From Bacteroidia bacterium (GTDB lineage: Bacteria; Bacteroidota; Bacteroidia; Bacteroidales; BM523), in NCBI GenBank assembly GCA_016209245.1, contig JACQWN010000233.1, forward strand, positions 1 through 31,333: 31,333 bases of DNA. The letters run 5' to 3'. The notes below the pieces were generated by a model. It was not told the origin of the DNA, ran no database searches, and worked only from the letters and a program-made list of their open reading frames with translations. This document shows, in pieces, positions 24,693-31,333 of this stretch (position 1 is the first letter of the stretch; every line of letters starts with the position of its first letter). The translations under genes were made by a program, and so were the position numbers.

Positions 24693-24744
24693 AAAATAAG
24701 GTTTACTTTGTATCGGATTTTTTAAAAAATAAGGTTTACTTTGT
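24693..24744 (+). repeat. Duplicated 19-bp promoter-like direct repeat before the AAA fragment
   Basis: AAAATAAGGTTTACTTTGT occurs at 24693-24711 and again at 24726-24744, a 33-bp offset. Each ends in TTACTTTG, one base off the -7 consensus TAnnTTTG. The ATG of the AAA fragment is at 24748. It may be a duplicated promoter or an operator pair. Confidence 0.65.
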
Positions 24745-24747
24745 GTT

Positions 24748-24987
24748 ATGTATTCACGGAAATTACTAGATAAATTATTGATATGGAGAGACAATCCTGT
24801 ACGAAAGCCCCTGATAATCAGAGGTGCACGACAGGTGGGCAAGACAACACTAATCAAAATGTTTTCACAGAACTATAATCATTTTATCCTTCTAAATCTT
24901 GAAAAAAAAAGCGACCTTGAAATATTTGAAAAAAGCGATGATATCCGGACTATAATACAAACAATATATCTTATATTTATTTCATGA
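24748..24987 (+). pseudogene. AAA ATPase (DUF4143 type), N-terminal fragment
   Basis: Only about 75 residues remain of a protein that normally has about 380-450. The start is a normal family N-terminus (MYSRKLLDKLLIWRDNPVRK) with an intact Walker A (IIRGARQVGKTTL, Lys32). It then runs LNLEKKSDLEIFEKSDDIRTII before homology ends near 24965-24975, with a stop at 24985-24987. Walker B and DUF4143 parts are absent. Downstream on the opposite strand lies a phosphatase gene truncated at nearly the same base, so a deletion probably fused two genes tail to tail. It resembles a different subfamily from the ATPase at the left edge of the window. Confidence 0.85.
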
Positions 24988-26648
24988 TTTGAAAATTTAA
25001 TTTTTTTTCTCCGGGTAAGAGGATCACCTATCGAATAAATATCACCTTTGATTATACTAAGCTTCATGTCGTCAATTAAATAAGCAATGTGGTTTGCACA
25101 TGCTATTTGCATTTTTGTCATTTTTTTGTCAATTGAACAAAGAGTAATATCCATACCGTCATTTTGAACTTCTTCTCCGGTTAAGCCCTTTTGTAGAGCA
25201 TATAAAATCCGTTCATTAAGCCGGTCGAGTATCAATGCAGGGTCAGAAAGGCGTTTTTCGTTAATAATTTCATTTAATAATGTATTGCCTATCATTGACA
25301 TAAATGCGCCCGGAACACCGTGTCCGGTACAATCAACTACAGCAATATAAAAATTATCTCCCTTATCGGCGAACCAATAAAAATCGCCACTTACAATATC
25401 TCTCGGCCTGAAAAAAATAAAGAAATTCTCAAGATACTGTCTGATAAGCTGATCGGATGGTAGTATCGCTTCCTGGATTTTTTTTGCATATTCTATGCTG
25501 GCAGTCAGAACAGTATTCGTTTTTAACAATATTTTATTAAGATTGTTCACATGTTCTGCCTGAACTTGTATTTCTTCCTTTTGCTGATTTATTTCTTCGT
25601 TTTGCTGAAGTAATTTATCTAGTTGAATTTCAATTTGATCGCGCTGAGCTTCGATTTCTTCTTTCTGTTGTGTTATTTCCTGGTTTCGAAGTAAAATTTC
25701 GTTGTTTTTCTCCTGCAGTTGTTTATTTGCCCTTTTTTTGTTTATGTAGCTCCGGTAAATGACATACGCTAGGCTAAGTAAAACCACAAACAATGCAGAA
25801 AAAAGGTATATAATCAGTTGTTGTTTTTTTAGCGATGACATTTGTTTCTCTAAAGTAGCCATTTGTTCCTTTATCTTATCTTCCTGCTTTGCAATACCGT
25901 ATTTCTGATATCTTAATATTTTTTCATGGTTCATAATTTGAGTTTCCTGGCTGTCAATAGCCGCTCCTTTATTTTTAATTTCTAATTCCTTGTCTTTTAA
26001 TATCCTTACTTTTTCATCAATTATTTCCTGTTGTTTTTTGATTTGCTCCATCTGCAATTGAAGTTTTTGTGTCGCAGTTATTAATTGGTTGTCAATTTTG
26101 GTTACTAATTCCTGCCAGTTTGCTTCCTCTCCACCGCCAAGTGTCACAATTTTTCTTGATATCTCAAGATCGGCAAATAAAATATTTCTGATATTGAGCT
26201 CAAATTTCTTTTTAGGATCTGCATCTGTAAAATTTATCATAATATTTTGTTCATCAGCGCAATTATCGCTGACAATCAAAGTATTTTTCTTTATATTTTT
26301 TATTATTTCAGGCAAATCTTCACAATGGGTTTTATCAACATATAGAATATGTGTATAAGGAATATTTTGAATATCATCTATTTGAATAATTAGTATAGGA
26401 GCATCATTTTTTAATTTACGCTTTGAACACACGCTTTGAAATGTACTCTGCATTTTTTCAGGGCCAATTACCCCTATTCCAAAAGTTTTTATAGTATTTT
26501 CATTTTTCCATGTGATATATTTGGCAAAATTGAAAATAAATGCTGCTTTGATTTCTTCATTTGTATATTGTTGCCCCTGAGAAAATAACGGTAGTACAAT
26601 ATAAATTAGAAAAAATGTTGTAACGATATATTTTAACCTCTTATACAA
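24879..26648 (-). pseudogene. YfiR-SpoIIE membrane phosphatase, truncated C-terminus
   Basis: The frame is 589 residues. It has a signal/anchor (residues 3-23), a YfiR (DUF4154) periplasmic domain at about 27-175 (EEIKAAFIFNFAKYITWKN, GGGEEANWQEL) and a coiled coil at about 190-275. A membrane helix lies at about 279-298 and a second coiled coil at about 303-370. The SpoIIE/PP2C domain starts near 405 (RPRDIVSGDFYWF with Asp422; VVDCTGHGVPGAF with Asp439; DGMDITL). Homology stops after FSNHEI (residue 557, about 24978). The strand carrying the last metal-binding Asp (usual SDG) is absent. The final 32 residues are the antisense of the AAA fragment and are not real protein. The intact family member would be a serine phosphatase responding to an envelope signal; this copy should lack catalysis. 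Confidence 0.88.
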
Positions 26649-26778
26649 TGAATTTAAGTGTATCTTACAACTTAATAACTGACATTTCGGACTTCATATA
26701 TAGCTGAATTACAAAAAAATACAAGTTAAATATTTAACAAAATACACATATCTGCCGAGGCATGGAAGCGGTTGTTTG

Positions 26779-26940
26779 TTATCGGCTTGGCATCGTTTGA
26801 AATTGCTTCTTTCTGTCACGTAAATAAGCTTTCAACTCTTCAAATGACATGTTTGCAATTTTCAAACTTATGTTATCACGTATCTGACGCAACAATTGGA
26901 TAGTGGTTACTGTTTTTGATTTTATTTCTTCAGTCTTCAT
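26779..26940 (-). CDS. Small 53-residue protein, probable antitoxin partner of the PIN toxin
   Basis: The frame begins with ATG at 26940 and ends with TAA at 26779, overlapping the PIN gene's 3' end by 11 bp. It encodes a short, charged, helical protein (MKTEEIKSKTVTTIQLLRQI, then ISLKIANMSFEELKAYLRDR). The overlap and co-orientation strongly suggest a functional pair. Its MSFEELKAYL segment resembles toxin-binding tails of small antitoxins (inference). No DNA-binding domain is obvious, so how the pair is regulated is unclear. The order, toxin first, is the reverse of most VapBC operons. Confidence 0.7.
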   Translation of the reverse strand: MKTEEIKSKTVTTIQLLRQIRDNISLKIANMSFEELKAYLRDRKKQFQTMPSR

Positions 26941-27391
26941 AAGATAAAATTTCTTTTGGTGTTCGTATTTCTAATGTCGGATAGCCAAGTTTTAAATTAA
27001 CCGAATTGTATCCACGGATTTTTCCAATGTTCACAATATGCTTAAAGTTCCAACTTACTAAAATGTCAACTCTGTTTATAGTTGCTAATGCAATATGTAA
27101 GCAGTCGGATCTGCTCGTCTTACCAACTACCTTTTCTGATATATAAGTGTCTGCAAGCTGGTTTGCTTGTTCAGTAAGTTCTACTATTTCGAGTTGATTC
27201 TTCGGAAGCCCATCAAAAAAGTCGCGTACATTCTTTGGTGCGTCAAACAACTCATCCTCTGTTATTTCTGAATAGACAATAATAATCTCTCCTTTTCTTA
27301 CAAGTTCAAACAATTGTTGTGTTGCATCTGCAAATTCCTTATCAAAATAGCCTCCAATTACAGATGTGTCCACATAGATTCTTGGTTTCAT
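26930..27391 (-). CDS. PIN domain toxin (VapC-like ribonuclease)
   Basis: This 153-residue protein has a PIN fold. Asp8 sits in the first strand (RIYVDTSVIGGYFD), Glu45/46 in SEITEDELFD, and a conserved acidic site in SRSDCLHIALATINRVDILVSWN (Asp116-like). W-N-F-K-H-I follows, as in Bacteroidota and cyanobacterial PIN toxins. These acidic residues bind Mg2+ for RNA cleavage in characterised VapC proteins. It has a near-perfect promoter directly upstream, overlaps a tiny partner gene at its 3' end, and lies inside 23-bp inverted repeats. Confidence 0.87.
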   Translation of the reverse strand: MKPRIYVDTSVIGGYFDKEFADATQQLFELVRKGEIIIVYSEITEDELFDAPKNVRDFFDGLPKNQLEIVELTEQANQLADTYISEKVVGKTSRSDCLHIALATINRVDILVSWNFKHIVNIGKIRGYNSVNLKLGYPTLEIRTPKEILSYED

Positions 27392-27409
27392 TTTGATTTA
27401 ATATTTGTT

Positions 27410-27439
27410 CAAAGATAATAATATTTTCTGAATCTGCAA
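27410..27439 (-). promoter_or_regulatory. Consensus Bacteroidota promoter of the PIN gene
   Basis: On the minus strand TTG (27439-27437) and TATCTTTG (27417-27410) are separated by exactly 19 nt, the published-type TTG-N19-TAnnTTTG arrangement. The PIN ATG at 27391 follows 18 nt later. It lies within the inverted-repeat-bounded cassette, so the unit carries its own expression signal. Confidence 0.75.
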
Positions 27440-27592
27440 CAAACTCAATGTCATACCTTGCTGATAACAGTCCTATATATCCTTTTTAAAAATAATTTTA
27501 TAAATTTTTATTAACTGATTATCTGACAGTTATGAAGTCCGAAATGTCAGTTAATAAAATGCTAAAAATAATAAAAATCTTTAATTGCAACT

Positions 27593-28864
27593 TTATTTTT
27601 TCATCTTTTCCCATAATTTTTTTGCTGCTTTTCTGGAATAATTTAAAATCTGTTCTTCATCTACAGTCAGAATATTTCTGTTTTTTACAATTAATCGCCC
27701 TGATGAAATCACATGTATTATATGCCGGTTTTCGATACCATAAATAAAATGGCTTAAAAAATTATTCCGGTTAATTTCAGTAGGAGTATCATAATCAAGC
27801 ACTACAAGATTATTATCATTATCTCCGCTGAAATTATTTTTTTGTATATAATTATGAATATTTCTGAATCGGTGGTATGCCTTTTCAAAATCAATAGCAT
27901 CGAATCTTTGGCCTATAAGAAATGCCATTTTAGCGCTGCGAAGCAAATCGCTGTGCATACCGTCGGTGCCAAGCATGATGCGATCGCCTAACCCTGAAGA
28001 ATTGAAAAAACCAACATTATTGTTCATATTACTATCGCTGTTCTGAACTACCCATGCTTGTGATGATTTTATAATTTCTTTTTCTCGTTTATTAAGATGA
28101 AGGCAATGCGCTAGTATTGTTTTTGGGAAATCAAGCACACCGTTATTTTTCAAACGTTCAATTACCCGCATGTTAAATTTTTTCTGGCAATGTATCTGGT
28201 CATATAAATCTTCAGCAACGTGGATATGTATGCCGGAATTATATTTTTGAGCAAGCTCGGCTGCTTTTTGAAGAGTGTTATTTCCTACTGTAAATGATGC
28301 ATGTAATCCGACCAAGCCCTGATAATTTTGCAAGTAGCTGTTAGTTTCATAAAGACCTTTTTCTGCCTTGCCGGCACCATTGCGATCAGTTATTTCATAA
28401 CAGAGTAAATGTGATATTCCAACCTTTTCAAAGCCGTTTGCAATTATTTCCAGAGAATTGTCAATACAATCAGGCGAAGAGTGATGGTCAATAATAAAAG
28501 TTACACCGTTTTTAGCACATGCAATTGCAGTTACAAGTGCGCTTGCTTCAATCATATCTTTGTCAAGGGCTTTATCGAGCTTCCACCAGATATATTGCAG
28601 AATTTCATAAAAATTTTCAGGTGTCTTTTTTGGAGTTCCCATTCCCCTTGCCAATGCTGAATATACATGGTGATGTCCACAGGCAAATGATTTAGTCACA
28701 AATTTTCCGGAACAATCAATTATAGAATAATTTTCCGGATTTTTTGGCAGCGTTTTCAGAAATTTTAGTCCACCTTCTTGTCCTTGTTCAACAATAATGT
28801 GCGTCTTGTTTAAATGAAGAGTTTGCCAATCAATAAAAGTAGCGTTCTTTAGTAATATTGTCAT
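27593..28864 (-). CDS. ssnA: SsnA-like amidohydrolase linked to molybdenum-hydroxylase/purine metabolism
   Basis: This 423-residue metal-dependent amidohydrolase resembles E. coli SsnA along its length: WWKLDKALD, IIDHHSSPDCIDNSL, YEITDRN, DSNMNNNVG, and an LDYDTPTEINRNNFLSHFIYG end. Metal ligands are visible: His64/His66 (GHHHVYSALARG), His213/His215 (GIHIHVAED), His253 (LAHCLHL) and Asp301 (LGTDGMHSD). SsnA genes co-occur with xanthine dehydrogenase-like selenium/molybdenum hydroxylases (family knowledge). The substrate is not established, though related enzymes deaminate guanine or chlorohydrolyse triazines. The xdh genes lie about 22 kb away on the same strand, not in one operon. It looks complete. 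Confidence 0.85.
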   Translation of the reverse strand: MTILLKNATFIDWQTLHLNKTHIIVEQGQEGGLKFLKTLPKNPENYSIIDCSGKFVTKSFACGHHHVYSALARGMGTPKKTPENFYEILQYIWWKLDKALDKDMIEASALVTAIACAKNGVTFIIDHHSSPDCIDNSLEIIANGFEKVGISHLLCYEITDRNGAGKAEKGLYETNSYLQNYQGLVGLHASFTVGNNTLQKAAELAQKYNSGIHIHVAEDLYDQIHCQKKFNMRVIERLKNNGVLDFPKTILAHCLHLNKREKEIIKSSQAWVVQNSDSNMNNNVGFFNSSGLGDRIMLGTDGMHSDLLRSAKMAFLIGQRFDAIDFEKAYHRFRNIHNYIQKNNFSGDNDNNLVVLDYDTPTEINRNNFLSHFIYGIENRHIIHVISSGRLIVKNRNILTVDEEQILNYSRKAAKKLWEKMKK

Positions 28865-28883
28865 ATAATTTAATTTTTGTTAC

Positions 28884-29016
28884 TATTTAGTGTCTGTCTG
28901 TAATGTCAATACACAAATAAATATATCGACACGAATTACACGAATTTACAGGAAAAAAATATTTTTAATTCGTGCAATTCGTGTCATATTCAGAGTTTAT
29001 GGACAGACACTATTTA
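28884..29016. mobile_element. MITE-like element with terminal repeats and TATTTA target duplication
   Basis: GTGTCTGTC (28890-28898) and GACAGACAC (29002-29010) are terminal inverted repeats. They are flanked on both sides by TATTTA (28884-28889 and 29011-29016), a probable 6-bp target duplication. Inside, GACACGAATTACACGAATT (28928-28946) pairs with 28967-28985 with one mismatch. At 121 bp with no coding capacity, it looks like a miniature non-autonomous transposon. Confidence 0.72.
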
Positions 29017-29036
29017 GGTCGGTATTTTTATCATAG

Positions 29037-29151
29037 ATTATTTCACCGAAGTACGAATTTGTTACGAATTTACGAATTACGAATCTGCCCACCGGTGTAT
29101 CACTTCGTAATTCGTAAATTCGTATTTTTTTCGTACTTTTATGGGATAATA
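29037..29151. repeat. Palindromic MITE-like element, copy 2
   Basis: This 115-bp copy shares with 9100-9198 the GAAGTACGAA left part, the TTCGTAATTCGTAA modules and the ATGGGATAATA right end, and likewise folds head-on. It abuts the TATTTA MITE. A further inverted pair, TATTTAGGT (29011-29019) and ACCTAAATA (29160-29168), encloses it, so elements may be nested. It fills most of the ssnA-porin spacer. Confidence 0.75.
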
Positions 29152-29172
29152 ACGTCCATACCTAAATAGTTA

Positions 29173-30684
29173 TTAATCTTTAATAATCCTGGTATAACCT
29201 ACAATAACCGCATATCCTCTGAATGATAGTTCTGCATCTTGCTTACGGTCTCCCCGAAGCTCTTCTCTTGTATTAGTATTATATTCATAAGGTTCGCTTA
29301 AATTAATAATTTGCCATGTATCGCTTTCATAATAGTAAGTGAAATTCAAAGCAAGTGAGAGAAAATGCCTATCTTTTTTAACAAAAGCGCCTAAGCTTAA
29401 ATGATAAAGATCCCAATAGCTGCCGGCAAGTCGCGGTAAATAAACATATTTTTTATAATCTGCGTTTTTCTGATGATTGTAATCGGTTCTGAACCCGCAT
29501 TGAACGGCAAAAGCAGGAGAAATTCTATACTCATAACCAATGGCAAAATTAGTAACTGATGCCGCAGCTCTGCTGACAGTCAGAAATTCCCCTCCTGTTT
29601 GTTCATTGACATTATCCATCACACCGGGCGGCATACCATAATCTTCTCTAATATCGGCTTTTATCAGGAAATATTGGTCAATTTTACTGAAATATTCAAC
29701 CGATGCAAACAAAGAATTATTATTATACCGAATTTCAAGCCCTGCACCGATTGACCAAGGTGATTTATAATAAACCGGTAATTTATCCTGCCGGTCAATA
29801 GCAATATAATCAGGACGTGAAATATATTCACCCTGTGAGTCGCTGCTGATATTCGACCTGGTCGCTTCCCTTTGTACTTTCCCAAGATCAACCATATTGA
29901 ACCTGATACCAGGCGATATTATAGTCGCACCTAAATTTAAAAATTTGCTATTATATGCAAAGCCGAATTTAAATAACTGATTTACGTTTGTATATTTTAT
30001 ATCTTCATAATTGCTGATACTTGCCGTATAAAAGGGAAGTGTGTCTCCTTCCATGGTTATAGCATAGTTATTTTTTGGAAATGCTCTTATATATAAAAAA
30101 TTACGGGTGGAATGTATGCGGATTGAAGCGAAATTACTGAAACCGGCAGCAAATTTTTCTGAAAATTTCCATGAAAGGCCAAATCCCGCCCATTCTTCAT
30201 CAAGGGTTGCATTATATTCAAAAGCGCCTACATATCTCTCGGTACCATTAATATTTTTCAATATGTCAATATCCATTTCAACTCTTTCGTTAATTGACAG
30301 ATTACTTTTATTACGTGTCAGCAAACCGTATCCTATTTTTAATCTTGGAATTTTCTTTAATTGTAAAATTCCTGAAATCGCCTGTGGATAAATCATAACA
30401 GGGCTTGACGATAAATCGTTTCCGGTACCGAGCCCATTCTTGATTTTTAAAAACGACATAGAGTAAACAGTTGCATCTGCCGAAACAGAATTTTCATCTA
30501 TAAAAGACATAGCTCCAGGATTATAGTAAATAGCACTGTTATCGCGTATTCCGGCAATAACAGCCCCTGACAAGCCGGTTGATCTTGCTCCGTATTGCTG
30601 ATACCAATAATGGTTATCCTGTGCCTGAACAGATAATGCGAACATTATTATAATAATGTTACAGATATAAATCATTTTTTTCAT
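29173..30684 (-). CDS. FadL/OmpP1-like outer-membrane protein
   Basis: This 503-residue protein has a signal peptide (MKKMIYICNIIIIMFALSVQAQ, cleavage after AQA/Q). An N-terminal hatch-like opening follows (YQQYGARSTGLSGAVIAGIRDNSAIYYNPGAMSF), characteristic of the OmpP1/FadL/TodX family. It continues with alternating beta strands to a C-terminal strand ending YTRIIKD. FadL-type channels pass hydrophobic compounds such as long-chain fatty acids; the substrate here is unknown. It has a consensus promoter and appears monocistronic, with repeat elements just beyond its stop. Confidence 0.85.
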   Translation of the reverse strand: MKKMIYICNIIIIMFALSVQAQDNHYWYQQYGARSTGLSGAVIAGIRDNSAIYYNPGAMSFIDENSVSADATVYSMSFLKIKNGLGTGNDLSSSPVMIYPQAISGILQLKKIPRLKIGYGLLTRNKSNLSINERVEMDIDILKNINGTERYVGAFEYNATLDEEWAGFGLSWKFSEKFAAGFSNFASIRIHSTRNFLYIRAFPKNNYAITMEGDTLPFYTASISNYEDIKYTNVNQLFKFGFAYNSKFLNLGATIISPGIRFNMVDLGKVQREATRSNISSDSQGEYISRPDYIAIDRQDKLPVYYKSPWSIGAGLEIRYNNNSLFASVEYFSKIDQYFLIKADIREDYGMPPGVMDNVNEQTGGEFLTVSRAAASVTNFAIGYEYRISPAFAVQCGFRTDYNHQKNADYKKYVYLPRLAGSYWDLYHLSLGAFVKKDRHFLSLALNFTYYYESDTWQIINLSEPYEYNTNTREELRGDRKQDAELSFRGYAVIVGYTRIIKD

Positions 30685-30739
30685 CTCTAACGGATTGGGT
30701 GTTTGCGTATTATGGAATTTATAATCTATCAGGCTGGTA

Positions 30740-30769
30740 CAAAGATAATAAAAAGTAATTACCTGTCAA
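30740..30769 (-). promoter_or_regulatory. Consensus promoter of the FadL-like gene
   Basis: On the minus strand TTG (30769-30767) and TATCTTTG (30747-30740) are 19 nt apart, an exact Bacteroidota consensus. The start codon is 55 nt downstream. The remaining spacer to 30890 shows no gene. Confidence 0.72.
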
Positions 30770-30894
30770 AATGCTCGGGAACCTGCACTTGCTCCTCCGG
30801 CGCATTTTATCCACTCAAAGACAGGTTATCGGGCATGAAGGCAGGGGAATAATAAATAGAGAATATATGTTATGAAATGTCTCATTAAATAAAC

Positions 30895-30921
30895 AGTGAA
30901 CCGCCTTGCAGGCGGTTCACT
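30895..30921 (-). terminator. Hairpin terminator after the right-edge gene
   Basis: AGTGAACCGCCT (30895-30906) and AGGCGGTTCACT (30910-30921) make a perfect 12-bp GC-rich stem with a 3-nt loop. On the minus strand it is followed by GTTTATTTAAT, moderately T-rich. It lies 20 bp past the stop of the gene ending at 30941. Confidence 0.8.
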
Positions 30922-30940
30922 ATAAAAAAATATTATTTCA

Positions 30941-31333
30941 CTATGACAAGTTTATCAGTATGGTATTCATCAGAGCGGCGAACTGAGAATCCTCTTCTGG
31001 CTCGGTACTTTCCAACACAATCTCTTGAATTTTAGCCCTGCTTTCGGTAAATTGTTCTTCAACTATCAATTCTTCTGCAAGCGCTTTTTTAGATGGAAGC
31101 AGCGTTGTTTGTTCAAGCTCAATTTTAGCAGCCGGTTTTTCATCGTGGAGCAGTTTCTGTCTGATTATCTCATTTTCGAGCAACTGATTTTCGCCGAGCA
31201 GCTCAATAATTTGTTCTTCAAGCTCTTCTACAGTCGGGTACTGCGGTTCGTTCTGCTGTGCTGCCACTATAACATTCAGCGTTCCTGCCGGAAGATTCAT
31301 TTCCTGCACGACTTCAAGAACATCGTAAGGCAG
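30941..31333 (-). CDS. Unrecognised acidic, helical protein, 5' end outside the window
   Basis: The frame is open through the right edge. Before the internal GTG at 31309 it reads LPYDVLEVV, so the true start is beyond 31333. The visible 131 residues begin with a QEMNLPAGTLNVIVAAQQ segment. A glutamate/leucine-rich probable coiled coil follows (TVEELEEQIIELLGENQLL), then an acidic tail rich in E and L ending TILINLS. No signal peptide or membrane segment is seen in this part. I do not recognise the family. It ends before a strong terminator. Confidence 0.7.
   Translation of the reverse strand: MPYDVLEVVQEMNLPAGTLNVIVAAQQNEPQYPTVEELEEQIIELLGENQLLENEIIRQKLLHDEKPAAKIELEQTTLLPSKKALAEELIVEEQFTESRAKIQEIVLESTEPEEDSQFAALMNTILINLS

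Larger units (their letters stand above)
26676..27553. mobile_element. PIN toxin cassette bounded by 23-bp perfect inverted repeats
   Basis: TAACTGACATTTCGGACTTCA plus TA at 26676-26698 recurs perfectly inverted at 27531-27553, bounding 878 bp. The bounded DNA holds only a PIN gene, a 53-codon partner ORF, and their promoter. It lies between the spoIIE-like gene (ATG at 26648) and ssnA (stop at 27593). No transposase is inside and no clear target duplication abuts the ends. It therefore looks like a non-autonomous mobile toxin-antitoxin unit or the product of inverted duplication (inference). Confidence 0.65.

Noticed and set aside
24748..24987. N-terminal half of the same ATPase whose C-terminal half opens the window
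   Set aside because: The two pieces resemble different DUF4143 subfamilies, and they lie 24 kb apart in an order inconsistent with a simple split.

Overview
The window looks like a piece of a Bacteroidota (probably Bacteroidales-like) chromosome. The DNA is AT-rich. Several genes are preceded by the Bacteroidota -33/-7 promoter pattern (TTG, about 19 nt, TAnnTTTG). The gene content is also typical of the phylum: an ECF sigma/FecR/TonB-receptor/DUF4249 set, a type IX secretion (T9SS) sorting-domain protein, a FadL-like porin and several small toxin-antitoxin-like pairs. No rRNA, tRNA or CRISPR was seen.

Layout. (1) 1-961: C-terminal part of a DUF4143-type AAA ATPase cut by the window edge. 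(2) 941-5606, minus strand: a xanthine dehydrogenase set, xdhC (5'-truncated) - xdhA - xdhB. Its spacers hold an 8-bp tandem array and hairpin repeats. (3) 5736-6244: DUF4160/DUF2442 pair, then about 550 bp of repeat-rich DNA. (4) 6797-15235: a leucine-degradation operon with methylcrotonyl-CoA carboxylase CT subunit, an unrecognised ORF, methylglutaconyl-CoA hydratase, a fused restriction-modification enzyme, and the MCC biotin subunit. The CT subunit has lost its normal tail and carries a four-helix-bundle (23S-IVP/S23-like) domain instead. The R-M gene sits between two metabolic genes with 14-bp gaps on each side. (5) 15436-16049: DUF433/DUF5615-PIN toxin-antitoxin pair. (6) 16067-22199: ECF sigma, FecR anti-sigma, FecA-type TonB receptor and DUF4249 lipoprotein. 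A HEPN/MNT pair lies between the last two. (7) 22244-24592, minus: large secreted T9SS protein. (8) 24748-26648: two broken genes tail to tail, the 5' end of an AAA ATPase and a YfiR-SpoIIE phosphatase lacking its C-terminus. (9) 26676-27553: a PIN toxin and a tiny downstream partner gene bounded by 23-bp perfect inverted repeats. (10) 27593-28864: ssnA-like amidohydrolase, linked by family knowledge to molybdenum hydroxylases such as region 2. (11) 28884-29168: two back-to-back palindromic elements. (12) 29173-30684: FadL-like outer-membrane protein, then a partial coiled-coil-rich protein at the right edge.

The functional core is purine/molybdenum-hydroxylase metabolism, leucine catabolism and regulated outer-membrane uptake. 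The most striking feature is how often small modules (toxin-antitoxin pairs, an R-M gene, an IVP-like domain, palindromic MITE-like repeats) lie inside or between otherwise co-working genes. The best candidates for something undescribed are the CT/four-helix-bundle chimera within its R-M-containing operon, and the inverted-repeat-bounded PIN cassette.
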